Assembly (NCBI GenBank): GCA_038316355.1
Contig: JBBQAO010000011.1
Span: 1 to 64,000, forward strand
Length of the DNA stretch: 64,000 nt
Reading direction: 5' to 3'
Source of the DNA: Ga0077527 sp038316355
Lineage (GTDB): Bacteria > Pseudomonadota > Gammaproteobacteria > Burkholderiales > SG8-41
Shown here: piece by piece, positions 8,654 to 17,970 of the stretch
Numbering within the stretch: position 1 is the first letter of the stretch
Layout: each line of letters opens with the position of its first letter
Notes under the pieces: model-generated
The model's input: the letters and a program-made list of their open reading frames with translations, nothing else
Databases searched by the model: none
What the model was told of the DNA's origin: nothing
Made by a program: the position numbers and the translations under genes

Positions 8654-9103
8654 ATGTCCCTTCGTGAACAGATCAACGACGACCTCAAGGCGGCAATGCG
8701 CAGCGCCGACGTTGCGCGCCGCGACACCATCCGCCTGCTGCTGGCTGCGCTGAAGCAGCGTGAAGTCGATGAGCGCAAGACGCTGACCGACGCCGACGTG
8801 CTGGGCATTATCGAAAAGATGCTCAAGCAGCGCCGCGACTCAATCACCCAGTTCGAGCAGGGCGGCCGCCAGGATCTGGCCGACAAGGAAAAGCAGGAGC
8901 TCGGTCTGTTACAGGCCTATATGCCGCAGGCCCTGGGTGCTGATGAAATCGCTGCGGCTGTTGCTGCGGCCGTCGCCGAGGCCGGCGCGGTCGCGCCGTC
9001 CGACATGGGCAAGGTGATGGCGGTGCTGAAACCGAAGCTGGCCGGGCGCGCCGACATGTCACAAGTATCGGCTGCGGTCAAAGCGCATCTCACCAAATCA
9101 TAG
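8654..9103 (+). CDS. GatB/YqeY domain protein
   Basis: A 149-residue protein matching the YqeY family (tRNA amidotransferase C-terminal-like helical domain). Recognisable stretches are MSLREQINDDLKAAMRSAD, RRDTIRLLLAALKQREVDER and the ending MGKVMAVLKPKLAGRADMSQVSAAVK. The function of free YqeY is not settled. It lies between rpsU and dnaG, a placement I recognise from many betaproteobacteria. Confidence 0.92.
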   Translation: MSLREQINDDLKAAMRSADVARRDTIRLLLAALKQREVDERKTLTDADVLGIIEKMLKQRRDSITQFEQGGRQDLADKEKQELGLLQAYMPQALGADEIAAAVAAAVAEAGAVAPSDMGKVMAVLKPKLAGRADMSQVSAAVKAHLTKS

Positions 9104-9106
9104 TTC

Positions 9107-9140
9107 GTTGTTTTTGTGGTTGTTTTTGTGGTTGTTTTTG
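9107..9140. repeat. Short tandem repeat, 12-bp unit
   Basis: The unit GTTGTTTTTGTG occurs almost three times in a row just after the yqeY stop codon. It lies upstream of the dnaG -10 box at 9191. No function is evident. Confidence 0.7.
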
Positions 9141-9190
9141 CCGGCTTTGTCTACGGGTGTCACTGCCGTCGCTGACGCAGCGCGCTACCC

Positions 9191-9196
9191 TATAAT
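9191..9196 (+). promoter_or_regulatory. Putative -10 box upstream of dnaG
   Basis: A perfect TATAAT about 64 bp upstream of the dnaG ATG. No good -35 is seen at 16-18 bp, so the promoter is uncertain. Confidence 0.4.
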
Positions 9197-9259
9197 TCCC
9201 TGATTGCCACGGCCCGCCAGTGGGCCGCCGGTTCCCGAGTGGAGCAAGTTGCCGCGCGC

Positions 9260-11020
9260 ATGATTCCGCAGTCGTTCATCCAGGATTTGCTCGGCCGGGT
9301 CGACGTCGTCGAAGTGGTCGATCGCCACGTGAAGTTGAAACGCAGCGGCGCCAATTATTCAGCCTGCTGTCCCTTCCACACCGAAAAATCCCCGTCCTTT
9401 ACCGTCAGCCCGACCAAACAGTTCTATCACTGCTTCGGTTGTGGCGCGCACGGCACTGCCATCGGTTTCATGATGGAGTACAGCGGCATGGGTTTTGTCG
9501 ATGCGGTGAAGGATCTCGCACAAAGCGTCGGCATGCAGGTGCCGGAAGAGGCCCGCTCGGAGTACACCCAGCGCCGTGCCGAAGAAGGCCCGGATCTGTA
9601 CGGTGTGCTGCTGCAGGCGGCGCAGTTCTACCGCAACCAGCTGAAGGACGCGCCGCAGGCGATTGAATACCTGAAGCGTCGTGGCCTGTCGGGAGAAATC
9701 GCCAAGCATTTCGGCATCGGTTATGCGCCCGACGGCTGGCAGAACCTCGAACAGGTGTTCCCCGATTACGCCGACAAGTCGCTGAATGTCGCGGGGCTGG
9801 TGAAGCAGAACGAGGAGGGCCGGCGTTACGACGTGTTCCGCGACCGCATCATGTTTCCGATTGTCGACGTCAAAGGCAACATCATCGGTTTCGGCGGGCG
9901 TGTGCTCGGCGATGGCGAACCGAAATACCTGAACTCTCCAGAAACACCGGTGTTCGAAAAGGGCCGTGAACTCTATGGCCTGTTCCATGCGCGGCGCGCA
10001 ATCCGCGATGCTGCTTGCGTGATCGTGGTCGAAGGCTACATGGACGTGGTGGCGCTGGCGCAGGCGGAGGTCGGGTACGCGGTGGCGACGCTGGGTACTG
10101 CGACCACGCCGAACCATGTGCAGAAACTGCTGCGCCAGTCGGACGAGATCGTGTTTTGTTTCGACGGTGACGCTGCCGGCCGTCGCGCAGCATGGCGGGC
10201 GCTGGAGAACAGCCTCACGCAACTGGTCGACGGCAAGCAACTGCGCTTCCTGTTCCTGCCCGATGGCGAGGATCCCGATACCTATGTGCGAGCGAATGGC
10301 AAGGCCGCGTTCGAAGCTCTGCTCGCCAAGGCGCAACCGCTGTCGCGGTTTCTGATCGATGAATTGCGCTCGAATGTCGATAGCCATACTTCCGAAGGTC
10401 GCGCCAAGCTGATGCAGCAGGCGAAACCGCTGGTCAAACAGATTGCCGCGCCGATGTTGTCGCTGCTGATCCGCAAGGAACTGGCGCAACTGGTTGGAGT
10501 GTCGCAGCAGGAACTCGACGCGAATTTTGAAATCAGGACACAGGCTGCTCCAGCACCGGCCCGGCGTGCAGCGCCGGTGACGCAGTCGATTCTGCGCACG
10601 GCGCTCGAACTGCTGATTGTGGAGCCGCGGTTTGCTGCGCTGATCAAGCGCGGAGATCTGGCCGAGGCTGTGGATGTTCCCGGCGTGGATCAAGGGGATC
10701 TGCTGGCGCTGGACGCGGCGCTGGAAGTTGTCGGCAGCGGCGAGGTGCTGGTCAGTCTGGGCGAGGTATTTCGCGGTTCGCCGCATGAGGCGGCGGTCCG
10801 GCAGGCGGAGGCCGGGGCCTTGCGCTGGCAGGATCGGACACTGGAACCGGGGGAGTTTGAGGCGGAGTTCCGCGGGGCCTGGGATCAGGCTATGGTGTTG
10901 ATTCGTAAGGCCAGAATCAATGCGTTGTTGGAAAAATCCAAACGCCAAGGCTGGAATTCTGATGAACAAGCACAATATCGTCTTTTGCAACAAGCACTTA
11001 ACGTACCAGCCAGCAAGTGA
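9260..11020 (+). CDS. dnaG: DNA primase
   Basis: A 586-residue primase that makes RNA primers at the replication fork and binds DnaB. The N-terminal CHC2 zinc finger has Cys37, His40, Cys58 and Cys61. The central Toprim domain shows VVEGYMDVVAL (catalytic Glu) and FCFDGDAAGRRAAWRA (DGD metal motif). The C-terminal region (about 440-586) is the helicase-interacting domain. I chose the ATG at 9260, which gives the family start MIPQSFIQDLLGRVDVVEVV, rather than the GTG 21 bp earlier. It is third in the rpsU-yqeY-dnaG-rpoD block. Confidence 0.96.
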   Translation: MIPQSFIQDLLGRVDVVEVVDRHVKLKRSGANYSACCPFHTEKSPSFTVSPTKQFYHCFGCGAHGTAIGFMMEYSGMGFVDAVKDLAQSVGMQVPEEARSEYTQRRAEEGPDLYGVLLQAAQFYRNQLKDAPQAIEYLKRRGLSGEIAKHFGIGYAPDGWQNLEQVFPDYADKSLNVAGLVKQNEEGRRYDVFRDRIMFPIVDVKGNIIGFGGRVLGDGEPKYLNSPETPVFEKGRELYGLFHARRAIRDAACVIVVEGYMDVVALAQAEVGYAVATLGTATTPNHVQKLLRQSDEIVFCFDGDAAGRRAAWRALENSLTQLVDGKQLRFLFLPDGEDPDTYVRANGKAAFEALLAKAQPLSRFLIDELRSNVDSHTSEGRAKLMQQAKPLVKQIAAPMLSLLIRKELAQLVGVSQQELDANFEIRTQAAPAPARRAAPVTQSILRTALELLIVEPRFAALIKRGDLAEAVDVPGVDQGDLLALDAALEVVGSGEVLVSLGEVFRGSPHEAAVRQAEAGALRWQDRTLEPGEFEAEFRGAWDQAMVLIRKARINALLEKSKRQGWNSDEQAQYRLLQQALNVPASK

Positions 11021-11045
11021 AAGAGCTGGTGGTTTGCGGTATAAT
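11017..11045 (+). promoter_or_regulatory. Putative internal promoter of rpoD
   Basis: -35-like GTGAAA (11017-11022), a 17-bp spacer and a perfect TATAAT (11040-11045), placed over the end of dnaG about 44 bp ahead of rpoD. Confidence 0.55.
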
Positions 11046-11088
11046 TTCCGGCTTTTTCACCGAACCATCGCCCGGCGGAGCCTAATCC

Positions 11089-13449
11089 ATGGCCAAGCAA
11101 TCCAAAACATCCAAATCCAAGGCAACCAAGGCAAAAAACGCGAAAGCGAAAAATGCCGGCGCGAAAAACGCCAAAGCGAAAGGCGCAGCACGCGCTAAAA
11201 CAGGATCCGCAAAATCCGCCGTCAAAACCAAGGCGCGCGTTGCAACAAAATCCAAGGTGGTGAAATCAAAGGCGCCGCAGCGCGCCGCCAAGCCGCGTCC
11301 GGCAGCAAAGGGCGCGGCCAAAACCAAGGGCAAGGTTACGCCGAAAGCAGCGGCCAAGTCGAAGGCGGTATTACGCAAGGAACAGCAGCGGCTGGCGAAC
11401 TTCAAGGCGGTGGCGAAACAGGCGCTGGCCAAGGTCAAGGCGGCCGCGCAGAAACTCGACAAGACTGCACCGCAGCCGGCAGCGCCGGTTGCCGCCGTCA
11501 AGGCCGGTGGCAAGCAGCGGCCAACGCGCGGACTGACCGCGCGCGAACGCGCGCTGGTCAAGGAATTCGAGCGGCGTGAACTCTCGCCGGCGGACGCCGA
11601 AGCACGGCGCCTGCGGCTGAAAAATCTGGTGGTGCTCGGCAAGGAACGCGGTTACCTGACCTATGCCGAGATCAACGATCACCTGCCCGATGACATGCTC
11701 GACGCCGAGGCGATCGAGAACATCATCGGCATGATCAACGACATGGGCATCCAGGTCTACGACGAAGCACCGGATGCCGAGACCTTGCTGATGTCCGAAT
11801 CCACGCCGGCGGTGGCGGACGAAGATGCGGTCGAGGAAGCCGAAGCCGCGCTGTCCACGGTGGATTCCGAGTTCGGCCGCACCACCGACCCGGTGCGCAT
11901 GTACATGCGCGAAATGGGCTCGGTCGAACTGTTGACGCGCGAGGGCGAGATCGAGATCGCCAAGCGCATCGAGGACGGCCTGCGCCACATGATCCTGGCC
12001 ATTTCCGCCTGCCCGACGACGATTGCCGAAATCCTCACGCTGGCCGAAAAAATCGAGAAGGAAGAAATCCGCGTCGATGATGTCGTCGACGGGCTGGCTG
12101 ACCTCGAAATGAAAGCAGCCATTGTTGAAGAGGTTGCCGAAGATGAGGCTGGTGACGATGAGGATGTCGATGCCGAGGACGCCGAGGACGATGACGGCGC
12201 TGCCAGCGCCGCCGCCGCCGCCGCCGACCTGGCGCGGCTGAAGGAAGCTGCGCTGGTGCACTTTGCCGACATCCGCAGCAATTACCAGAAAATGATGCGC
12301 GCGCTGCAGAAACACGGCTCGCGTGGCCGGCCCTACATTCAGGCGCGCGAAGCCATTTCCGAAGAGTTGATGAAAATCCGCTTCGGGGCAAAGCAGATCG
12401 AAGGCCTGTGTGACGGCGTGCGCAAGCTGGTTGAAGAAGTGCGCACCTACGAGCGCACGATCATGGCGCTGTGCATCGACAAGGCGCGTATGCCGCGCCA
12501 GCATTTCATCAAGGAATACCCGGGCAAGGAAACCAGCGCGCGGTGGATTCGCGGCGAGGTGGAATCCGCCAAGCCGTGGAGCGAGGCGCTGCTGCGTTTC
12601 GAACCGGCGGTTGTCGAGCAGCAGCAGAAACTGCTCGACCTGCAGAGCCGGATCGGCATCCCGATCAAGGAACTGAAGGAAATCAACCGCCAGATGACCA
12701 GTGGTGAAGCACGGGCACGGCGCGCAAAACGTGAAATGACCGAGGCCAACCTGCGGTTGGTAATTTCGATCGCCAAGAAATACACCAACCGCGGCCTGCA
12801 GTTCCTCGACCTGATCCAGGAAGGCAACATTGGCCTGATGAAGGCGGTGGACAAGTTCGAATACCGCCGCGGTTACAAATTTTCGACCTACGCGACCTGG
12901 TGGATCCGTCAGGCGATCACCCGCTCGATCGCCGACCAGGCGCGCACGATCCGTATTCCCGTGCACATGATCGAGACCATCAACAAGATGAACCGCATCT
13001 CGCGGCAGATCCTCCAGGAAACCGGCTCCGAGCCGGATCCGGCGACGCTGGCCGCGAAGATGGAAATGCCCGAGGAGAAGATCCGCAAGATCCTCAAGAT
13101 CTCCAAGGAACCGATTTCGATGGAGACGCCGATCGGCGACGACGACGATTCACATCTGGGCGATTTCATCGAAGACCAGTCGACGATGGCACCCAGCGAC
13201 GCCGCGGTTTACGGCAGTCTGCGCGATGTCACCGGCGACGTGCTCGACACGCTGACCCCGCGCGAAGCCAAAGTGCTGCGCATGCGTTTCGGCATCGAAA
13301 TGAACACCGATCACACGCTGGAAGAAGTCGGCAAGCAGTTCGACGTCACCCGCGAGCGCATCCGCCAGATTGAGGCCAAGGCGCTGCGCAAGCTGCGCCA
13401 TCCGTCGCGTTCGGAGCGGCTGCGCAGTTTTCTCGATAACGAAAGCTGA
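11089..13449 (+). CDS. rpoD: RNA polymerase primary sigma factor RpoD (sigma-70)
   Basis: A 786-residue housekeeping sigma factor. Residues 1-140 are a low-complexity Lys/Ala-rich, histone-H1-like extension. Region 1.1 follows (about 150-230), then region 1.2 (TDPVRMYMREMGSVELLTREGE), an acidic non-conserved insert (about 345-375), region 2 with the -10-melting YKFSTYATWWIRQAITRSIADQ, region 3, and region 4 ending VTRERIRQIEAKALRKLRHPSRS, the -35-binding helix. It is much longer than E. coli RpoD (613 residues), mainly through the basic N-terminus. I take it as full length and functional. Confidence 0.97.
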   Translation: MAKQSKTSKSKATKAKNAKAKNAGAKNAKAKGAARAKTGSAKSAVKTKARVATKSKVVKSKAPQRAAKPRPAAKGAAKTKGKVTPKAAAKSKAVLRKEQQRLANFKAVAKQALAKVKAAAQKLDKTAPQPAAPVAAVKAGGKQRPTRGLTARERALVKEFERRELSPADAEARRLRLKNLVVLGKERGYLTYAEINDHLPDDMLDAEAIENIIGMINDMGIQVYDEAPDAETLLMSESTPAVADEDAVEEAEAALSTVDSEFGRTTDPVRMYMREMGSVELLTREGEIEIAKRIEDGLRHMILAISACPTTIAEILTLAEKIEKEEIRVDDVVDGLADLEMKAAIVEEVAEDEAGDDEDVDAEDAEDDDGAASAAAAAADLARLKEAALVHFADIRSNYQKMMRALQKHGSRGRPYIQAREAISEELMKIRFGAKQIEGLCDGVRKLVEEVRTYERTIMALCIDKARMPRQHFIKEYPGKETSARWIRGEVESAKPWSEALLRFEPAVVEQQQKLLDLQSRIGIPIKELKEINRQMTSGEARARRAKREMTEANLRLVISIAKKYTNRGLQFLDLIQEGNIGLMKAVDKFEYRRGYKFSTYATWWIRQAITRSIADQARTIRIPVHMIETINKMNRISRQILQETGSEPDPATLAAKMEMPEEKIRKILKISKEPISMETPIGDDDDSHLGDFIEDQSTMAPSDAAVYGSLRDVTGDVLDTLTPREAKVLRMRFGIEMNTDHTLEEVGKQFDVTRERIRQIEAKALRKLRHPSRSERLRSFLDNES

Positions 13450-13453
13450 AATC

Positions 13454-13477
13454 GTCCGCCCGCGGTTACGGGCGGAC
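13454..13477 (+). terminator. Hairpin downstream of rpoD
   Basis: A perfect 9-bp stem GTCCGCCCG/CGGGCGGAC directly after the rpoD stop. It has no T run, so it may be an mRNA 3' end stabiliser rather than an intrinsic terminator. Confidence 0.4.
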
Positions 13478-13565
13478 ACCAGCCGGAATTGATTTCGCTC
13501 GCTGCAGCCTTTCGGGCTAGCCCGGCATCGCCGGATATTTCATCAACGCCGCCCCGGAGGGGCTC

Positions 13566-14660
13566 ATGAATGAACCGCGCCGTGACCTCGCGCGCACCAC
13601 CCTGGTCGTGCTGTTTATCGGCGGCCTGATTTTTGCCTCGTTATGGACCATCCGGCCATTCCTTGCGCCAGTGATCTGGGCGGCCATGATCGTCGTCGCG
13701 ACCTGGCCTTTGATGCGCCGTGTCCAGCGCCGACTGTGGGGCAGCAGGGCGCTGGCGGTGACGGCGATGATACTGGTACTGCTGCTGGTGTTTGTGGTGC
13801 CGCTGACGATGGCGATTGCCACCATCGTCGAACATGCCAATGAGATTGTCAGTTGGGCAAAAGAACTGACCGGGCTTCGCCTGCCGCCGCCACCCGACTG
13901 GCTGCGTAATCTGCCGCTCGTGGGTGACCACGTAGTCCTGCTCTGGGAAAAGATTGCAGCCATAACTTCGCGCGATCTTGCCACCAGGGCCGAACCGTAC
14001 GCAGGCGCGGCCACCCGCTGGTTTATTGCCGAAGTCGGCAGCTTTGGACTGGTGTTCGTCCAGTTTTTGCTGACGATCATCCTGTCCGCCGTGCTCTACG
14101 CGAGTGGTGAAGCCTGGGCACATTGGATGATTCGATTCGGCGGCAGACTGGCTACTGTGCACGGCGAGCGCGCGGTGATGCTCGCCGGTCAGGCGATACG
14201 CGGTGTTGCCCTGGGCGTAGTAGTGACCGCCTTGGCCCAGTCCATACTCGGCGGCATCGGACTGGTAATCGCCGATGTGCCTTTCGCCGCGATGCTGACG
14301 GCCGTCATGTTCATGCTCTGCATTGCCCAACTCGGGCCGGTGCTGGTGCTGCTGCCGGCCGTGGGCTGGCTCTACTGGAGCGACAGCACCGGCTTGGCCG
14401 TTTTTCTGCTGGTGTGGACGATGATTGTCGGCACCATCGATAACGTCATTCGCCCCTTCCTGATCCGGCAGGGCGCAGACTTGCCGCTGCTGCTGATTTT
14501 TGCCGGCGTCATCGGCGGTCTGCTGTCTTTTGGTCTGGTCGGTATTTTCGTCGGCCCGGTAGTGCTGGCTGTGGCCTATACCTTGATCGATGCCTGGGTC
14601 AAAGATGACGGACAGGACGAAGCGGTAGCCGTTTCGGTTGACCCCGTCGCCAGGAAATAG
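13566..14660 (+). CDS. AI-2E family transporter (YdiK/PerM-like permease)
   Basis: A 364-residue membrane protein of the AI-2E/PerM superfamily. There are two N-terminal helices (residues 13-60), a hydrophilic stretch around 95-140, then a helical bundle ending with the family-typical LLIFAGVIGGLLSFGLVGIFVGPVVLAVAYTLID. The substrate is unknown; relatives have been linked to autoinducer-2 export or Na+/H+ exchange. A strong terminator follows, so transcription from the rpoD side ends here. Confidence 0.88.
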   Translation: MNEPRRDLARTTLVVLFIGGLIFASLWTIRPFLAPVIWAAMIVVATWPLMRRVQRRLWGSRALAVTAMILVLLLVFVVPLTMAIATIVEHANEIVSWAKELTGLRLPPPPDWLRNLPLVGDHVVLLWEKIAAITSRDLATRAEPYAGAATRWFIAEVGSFGLVFVQFLLTIILSAVLYASGEAWAHWMIRFGGRLATVHGERAVMLAGQAIRGVALGVVVTALAQSILGGIGLVIADVPFAAMLTAVMFMLCIAQLGPVLVLLPAVGWLYWSDSTGLAVFLLVWTMIVGTIDNVIRPFLIRQGADLPLLLIFAGVIGGLLSFGLVGIFVGPVVLAVAYTLIDAWVKDDGQDEAVAVSVDPVARK

Positions 14661-14677
14661 CGTACCGTTTGCCCGTG

Positions 14678-14711
14678 CGGCCGCGGGCAGCCAGCCCGCG
14701 GCCGTTTTTTT
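14678..14711 (+). terminator. Rho-independent terminator after the AI-2E permease
   Basis: A perfect 11-bp GC stem CGGCCGCGGGC/GCCCGCGGCCG with loop AGCCA, followed by seven T. Confidence 0.9.
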
Positions 14712-14884
14712 GACGTGAGCCGGTGACAGCCATGGCGGCTCCTTGCTGGTAACGGTGTCTGTGATCGATGACGGGTCATGGTTGCCGGAATGATAAAATA
14801 GTGCCGTTGTCGGCCAGGCTTGGCGATTATCCGTATAACGTCCGGCTCCTTCAGGATCAGCGGGGGGCCGCGTTTTCTGCAACA

Positions 14885-14961
<77 letters not shown>

Positions 14962-15046
14962 GTACGGCCGCGGGCCGGCATGACCTCTCAAAAAAATCCG
15001 GGGTGTCCGGTCACGGAGTGTTTGAAATGTGATGGAGGAGCGCAAT

Positions 15047-15853
15047 ATGACCGGCACCGTTATTGCAGAAAATCCGGTAAAAACGATGATGTGCGCGGGC
15101 AAGGTCGCCCTCGGCATGAACGTGCGTCTGGCGCGTTCCGGCGACATCGCCCGGATCGCCAAGTCGAGTGGCCACGATTTCATTTTCATCGACATGCAGC
15201 ATTCGCTGTTCAATCTCGAAACGGTCGGCCATATCGCGCAGGCGGCACTGGGCTGCGGCATTGCGCCGCTGGTGCGCGTACGCAGTTGCGATGATCCCGA
15301 TACCTCAGTGCTGCTGGACAACGGCGTGACCGGCATCGTGTTTCCGGACATCAGCACCGCAGACGAGGCGCGCCGCGCCGTGAGCCGCGCCAAGTTTCCG
15401 CCGATCGGCAAACGTTCGGTGTCCGGCGGATATGCAATTTTTGATTTTCGTCCGATGTCCACCGCCGATGCGGTGCCGGCGCTGCAGGAAAATACATTGG
15501 TGGTGTGCATGATCGAAACCCGCGCTGGCGTCGAGAACATTGATGCCATTGCTGCGGTCGAAGGGGTTGATGTGATCCATGTCGGGGCCAATGACCTGCT
15601 GACCGCGCTGGGCAAGCCCGGACAGTTCGGTGATGCGGAAGGCGCGGCAGCGATCGAGAAAGTGATTGCGTCCGCCGTCCGTCACGGCAAGATTGCAGGT
15701 GTCGGCGGTGATCGCAATCTGGCGCGGCAGATGGAATACATTCGCCGCGGCGCGCGCTTCATTACCACCAACAGCGAGATCGCTTTCATCATGGCGGAAG
15801 CGACGCGCGTGACGGGCGAGTTGCGGCGGGCTTTGCAGTCGGCCGGTAATTGA
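15047..15853 (+). CDS. HpcH/HpaI family aldolase (2-dehydro-3-deoxyglucarate aldolase-like)
   Basis: A 268-residue class II (metal-dependent) pyruvate aldolase of the HpcH/HpaI family, cleaving a 4-hydroxy-2-oxo acid. Family segments are GMNVRLARSGDIARIAKSSGHDFIFIDMQHS, APLVRVRS, a metal Glu in MIETRAGVENIDAIAAVEGVDVIHVGANDL, and the ending GARFITTNSEIAFIM. The ATG at 15047 follows GGAGGAG. It heads a run with a Bug-type binding protein and a quinone reductase, which suggests uptake and breakdown of an aromatic or sugar-acid derivative. Confidence 0.87.
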   Translation: MTGTVIAENPVKTMMCAGKVALGMNVRLARSGDIARIAKSSGHDFIFIDMQHSLFNLETVGHIAQAALGCGIAPLVRVRSCDDPDTSVLLDNGVTGIVFPDISTADEARRAVSRAKFPPIGKRSVSGGYAIFDFRPMSTADAVPALQENTLVVCMIETRAGVENIDAIAAVEGVDVIHVGANDLLTALGKPGQFGDAEGAAAIEKVIASAVRHGKIAGVGGDRNLARQMEYIRRGARFITTNSEIAFIMAEATRVTGELRRALQSAGN

Positions 15854-15876
15854 GAGTGAGAGCAGGGTAAATACGC

Positions 15877-15900
15877 AAGTATTTGATTTTATTGATATTT
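15877..15900 (-). repeat. Dispersed AT-rich element, copy 2
   Basis: Read on the minus strand it gives AATAAAATCAAATACTTG, a match to the IHF-type core AATCAANNNNTTG behind an A-tract. It lies in the 62-bp gap before the Bug-family binding protein gene. Confidence 0.65.
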
Positions 15901-15915
15901 TTTGGAGAACGTCAG

Positions 15916-16893
15916 ATGAAAAAAATCCTCAAACCAGCCCTCAGCGGCATAATCGCAGCAGCACTGGTGCTGTCGGCATGGGCGCAGGCCGCTGAATGGG
16001 CGCCGACCAAACCGATACGCGTCATCGTGCCGTTCCCGCCGGGCGGCAGCAATGACATCGTCGGTCGCCTCGTTGCCAGTGACCTGAGCCCGCTGCTCGG
16101 CCAGCAGGTGGTGATCGACAACCGCGGCGGCGCGGGCGGCATCATCGGTTCCGAAATCGCCGCGAATGCGCAGCCCGACGGGCACACGCTGCTGATTGCT
16201 TCGGTGGCGTTTGCCTACAATCCCGCGATCTACAAATCGCAGGTGCGTTTTGATCCGGAGAAGTCGTTTACGCCGATTGCACTGATCGGCACCGGTCCCA
16301 GCGCGCTGACCGTGCATCCGAAGATGGCGGCGAAGACCACCAAGGATCTGATCGACATGGCGAAGGCCAGGCCCGGCACGCTGAACTACGCCACCGCCGG
16401 CATCGGCAGCTTCCAGCACCTGAGCACGGAACTGCTGAAACTGCAGGCCAAGATCAGCATTGTGCATATCCCGTTCAAGGGCGGCGGCCCGGCGATGGCT
16501 GACGTGATTGCCGGCAACACGCAGATCACCATGGGTTCACTGCTGCAATTGGTGCCGCATATCCAGAGCAACCGGCTGCGGCTGCTCGCCGTGGGCAGCG
16601 CCAAACGCAACAGCGCGTTCCCCGACACGCCGACCGTTGCTGAAACCGTGCCCGGCTACGAGGCGAACAACTGGTGGGGCATACTGGCGCCGGCCGGTGT
16701 GTCACCCGAGATCGTGCGCCGGTTGGAAGCGGCTGTTTCGAAAGTAGTGAATAATCCCGAAATGCAAAAGAAATTTGATTCGCAGGGCGCTGATGTCGAT
16801 TACAAGAACTCGGCGGATTACGGCAAGTTCATCAAGGTCGAAACAAGCAAATGGTCCAAGGTGGTCCGCGACGCGGGCATCAAGGCTGAATAA
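15916..16893 (+). CDS. Bug-family tripartite tricarboxylate transporter substrate-binding protein
   Basis: A 325-residue periplasmic receptor. The signal peptide is residues 1-26 (MKKILKPALSGIIAAALVLSAWAQA). The mature part opens with the Bug signature WAPTKPIRVIVPFPPGGSNDIVGR and contains VVIDNRGGAGGIIGSEIAA and YKNSADYGKFIKVE. These proteins bind small carboxylates and are very numerous in Burkholderiales, often without adjacent membrane subunits, as here. The start follows GGAGA. The cargo is unknown; the aldolase and quinone reductase on either side suggest a shared catabolic purpose. Confidence 0.93.
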   Translation: MKKILKPALSGIIAAALVLSAWAQAAEWAPTKPIRVIVPFPPGGSNDIVGRLVASDLSPLLGQQVVIDNRGGAGGIIGSEIAANAQPDGHTLLIASVAFAYNPAIYKSQVRFDPEKSFTPIALIGTGPSALTVHPKMAAKTTKDLIDMAKARPGTLNYATAGIGSFQHLSTELLKLQAKISIVHIPFKGGGPAMADVIAGNTQITMGSLLQLVPHIQSNRLRLLAVGSAKRNSAFPDTPTVAETVPGYEANNWWGILAPAGVSPEIVRRLEAAVSKVVNNPEMQKKFDSQGADVDYKNSADYGKFIKVETSKWSKVVRDAGIKAE

Positions 16894-16903
16894 TCCCGAC
16901 AAG

Positions 16904-16926
16904 CGGCGCAAGCCGCCCTTTTTTTG
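16904..16926 (+). terminator. Weak hairpin plus T run ahead of the quinone reductase
   Basis: A 5-bp stem GCGGC/GCCGC with loop GCAA followed by a T run, ending next to the ribosome site of the next gene. It may attenuate readthrough. Confidence 0.45.
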
Positions 16927-16935
16927 GAGACTCAA

Positions 16936-17907
16936 ATGCCGCATGTCATACGCATACATCAGCACGGTGGACCGGAGCAGATGCGCTGGGAGGAAGTGGC
17001 CGTTGCTGAGCCGGGCCCGGGCGAAGTCCGTGTACGCAATACCGCGGTAGGTCTGAACTACATCGACACCTACCATCGTTCCGGCCTCTACCCCATGCCG
17101 CTGCCGCTGACGCTGGGCTCGGAAGGCGCAGGCGTGGTCGAAGCTGTCGGACCCAAGGTCAAGGAGTTCAAGGTCGGCGATCACGTCGCTTACGCGCAGC
17201 CCATTGGCGCCTATGCCGAAGTGCTGCTGCGTCCGGTGGCGCGGTTGGTAAAAATCCCCGCCGGCATCAAGGACGAAACGGCGGCGGCGATGATGCTCAA
17301 AGGCATGACCGCCTGGTACCTGTGCCGGCGCACTTACCGCGTGAAAAAGGGCGATACCATCGTCGTCCATGCTGCCGCGGGCGGTGTCGGGCAGATACTC
17401 TGCCAATGGGCAAAACATCTGGGCGCCACCGTGATCGGCACCGTGGGCAGCGATGAAAAAGTCGCGCTGGCGAAAAAAGCCGGCTGCAAACACGTGGTGG
17501 TGATGTCGCGCGAAAAACTCTCCGAGCGCGTCAAAGCCATCACCAAAGGCAAGGGTGTGCCGGTGGTGTACGACGGCGTCGGCAAAGATACCTTCGTGGA
17601 ATCGCTGGACTGTCTGGCGCCGCTGGGCCTGATGGCGAGTTTCGGCAATGCTTCGGGCGCCGTGGCGCCGGTCAACATCGGCATTCTCGCGCAGAAGGGT
17701 TCGCTGTACCTGACGCGCCCGACGCTGGTCAATTACACCTCCGCCCGCGAAGATCTGCTGGCTGCAGCCCGGGACCTGTTTGCCGTGGTCAAAAAGGGGG
17801 CGGTGAAAATCACCATCAACCAGCGCTATCCGCTGCGCGAGGCGGCGCAGGCCCATCGCGACCTTGAGGCGCGCAAGACCACCGGCTCCACGGTGTTGCT
17901 GCCTTAG
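16936..17907 (+). CDS. NADPH:quinone reductase (zinc-independent MDR family)
   Basis: A 323-residue soluble oxidoreductase of the QOR branch of medium-chain dehydrogenases, reducing quinones with NADPH. Features are VGLNYIDTYHRSGLYP, the family stretch LTLGSEGAGVVEAVG, and the Rossmann motif HAAAGGVGQILCQWAKHLGATVIGTVG (about residues 143-169). The catalytic zinc ligands of alcohol dehydrogenases are absent. The ATG at 16936 follows TGGAGA. It is last in the aldolase/Bug/reductase run. Confidence 0.9.
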   Translation: MPHVIRIHQHGGPEQMRWEEVAVAEPGPGEVRVRNTAVGLNYIDTYHRSGLYPMPLPLTLGSEGAGVVEAVGPKVKEFKVGDHVAYAQPIGAYAEVLLRPVARLVKIPAGIKDETAAAMMLKGMTAWYLCRRTYRVKKGDTIVVHAAAGGVGQILCQWAKHLGATVIGTVGSDEKVALAKKAGCKHVVVMSREKLSERVKAITKGKGVPVVYDGVGKDTFVESLDCLAPLGLMASFGNASGAVAPVNIGILAQKGSLYLTRPTLVNYTSAREDLLAAARDLFAVVKKGAVKITINQRYPLREAAQAHRDLEARKTTGSTVLLP

Positions 17908-17970
17908 AGCGCTTGATGGTCAGGCGCTGTCAATCCCCGCCGTATCCGGGCGCAGCGGTATCATTGCCGC

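Noticed and set aside
9359..10993. A 544-residue open frame on the minus strand opposite dnaG
   Set aside because: It mirrors the GC-biased third positions of dnaG, has no ribosome site and shows no recognisable domain. The same applies to long antisense frames opposite the kinase (47482-49782), cyclase (51678-53963) and oxc (42006-43763).
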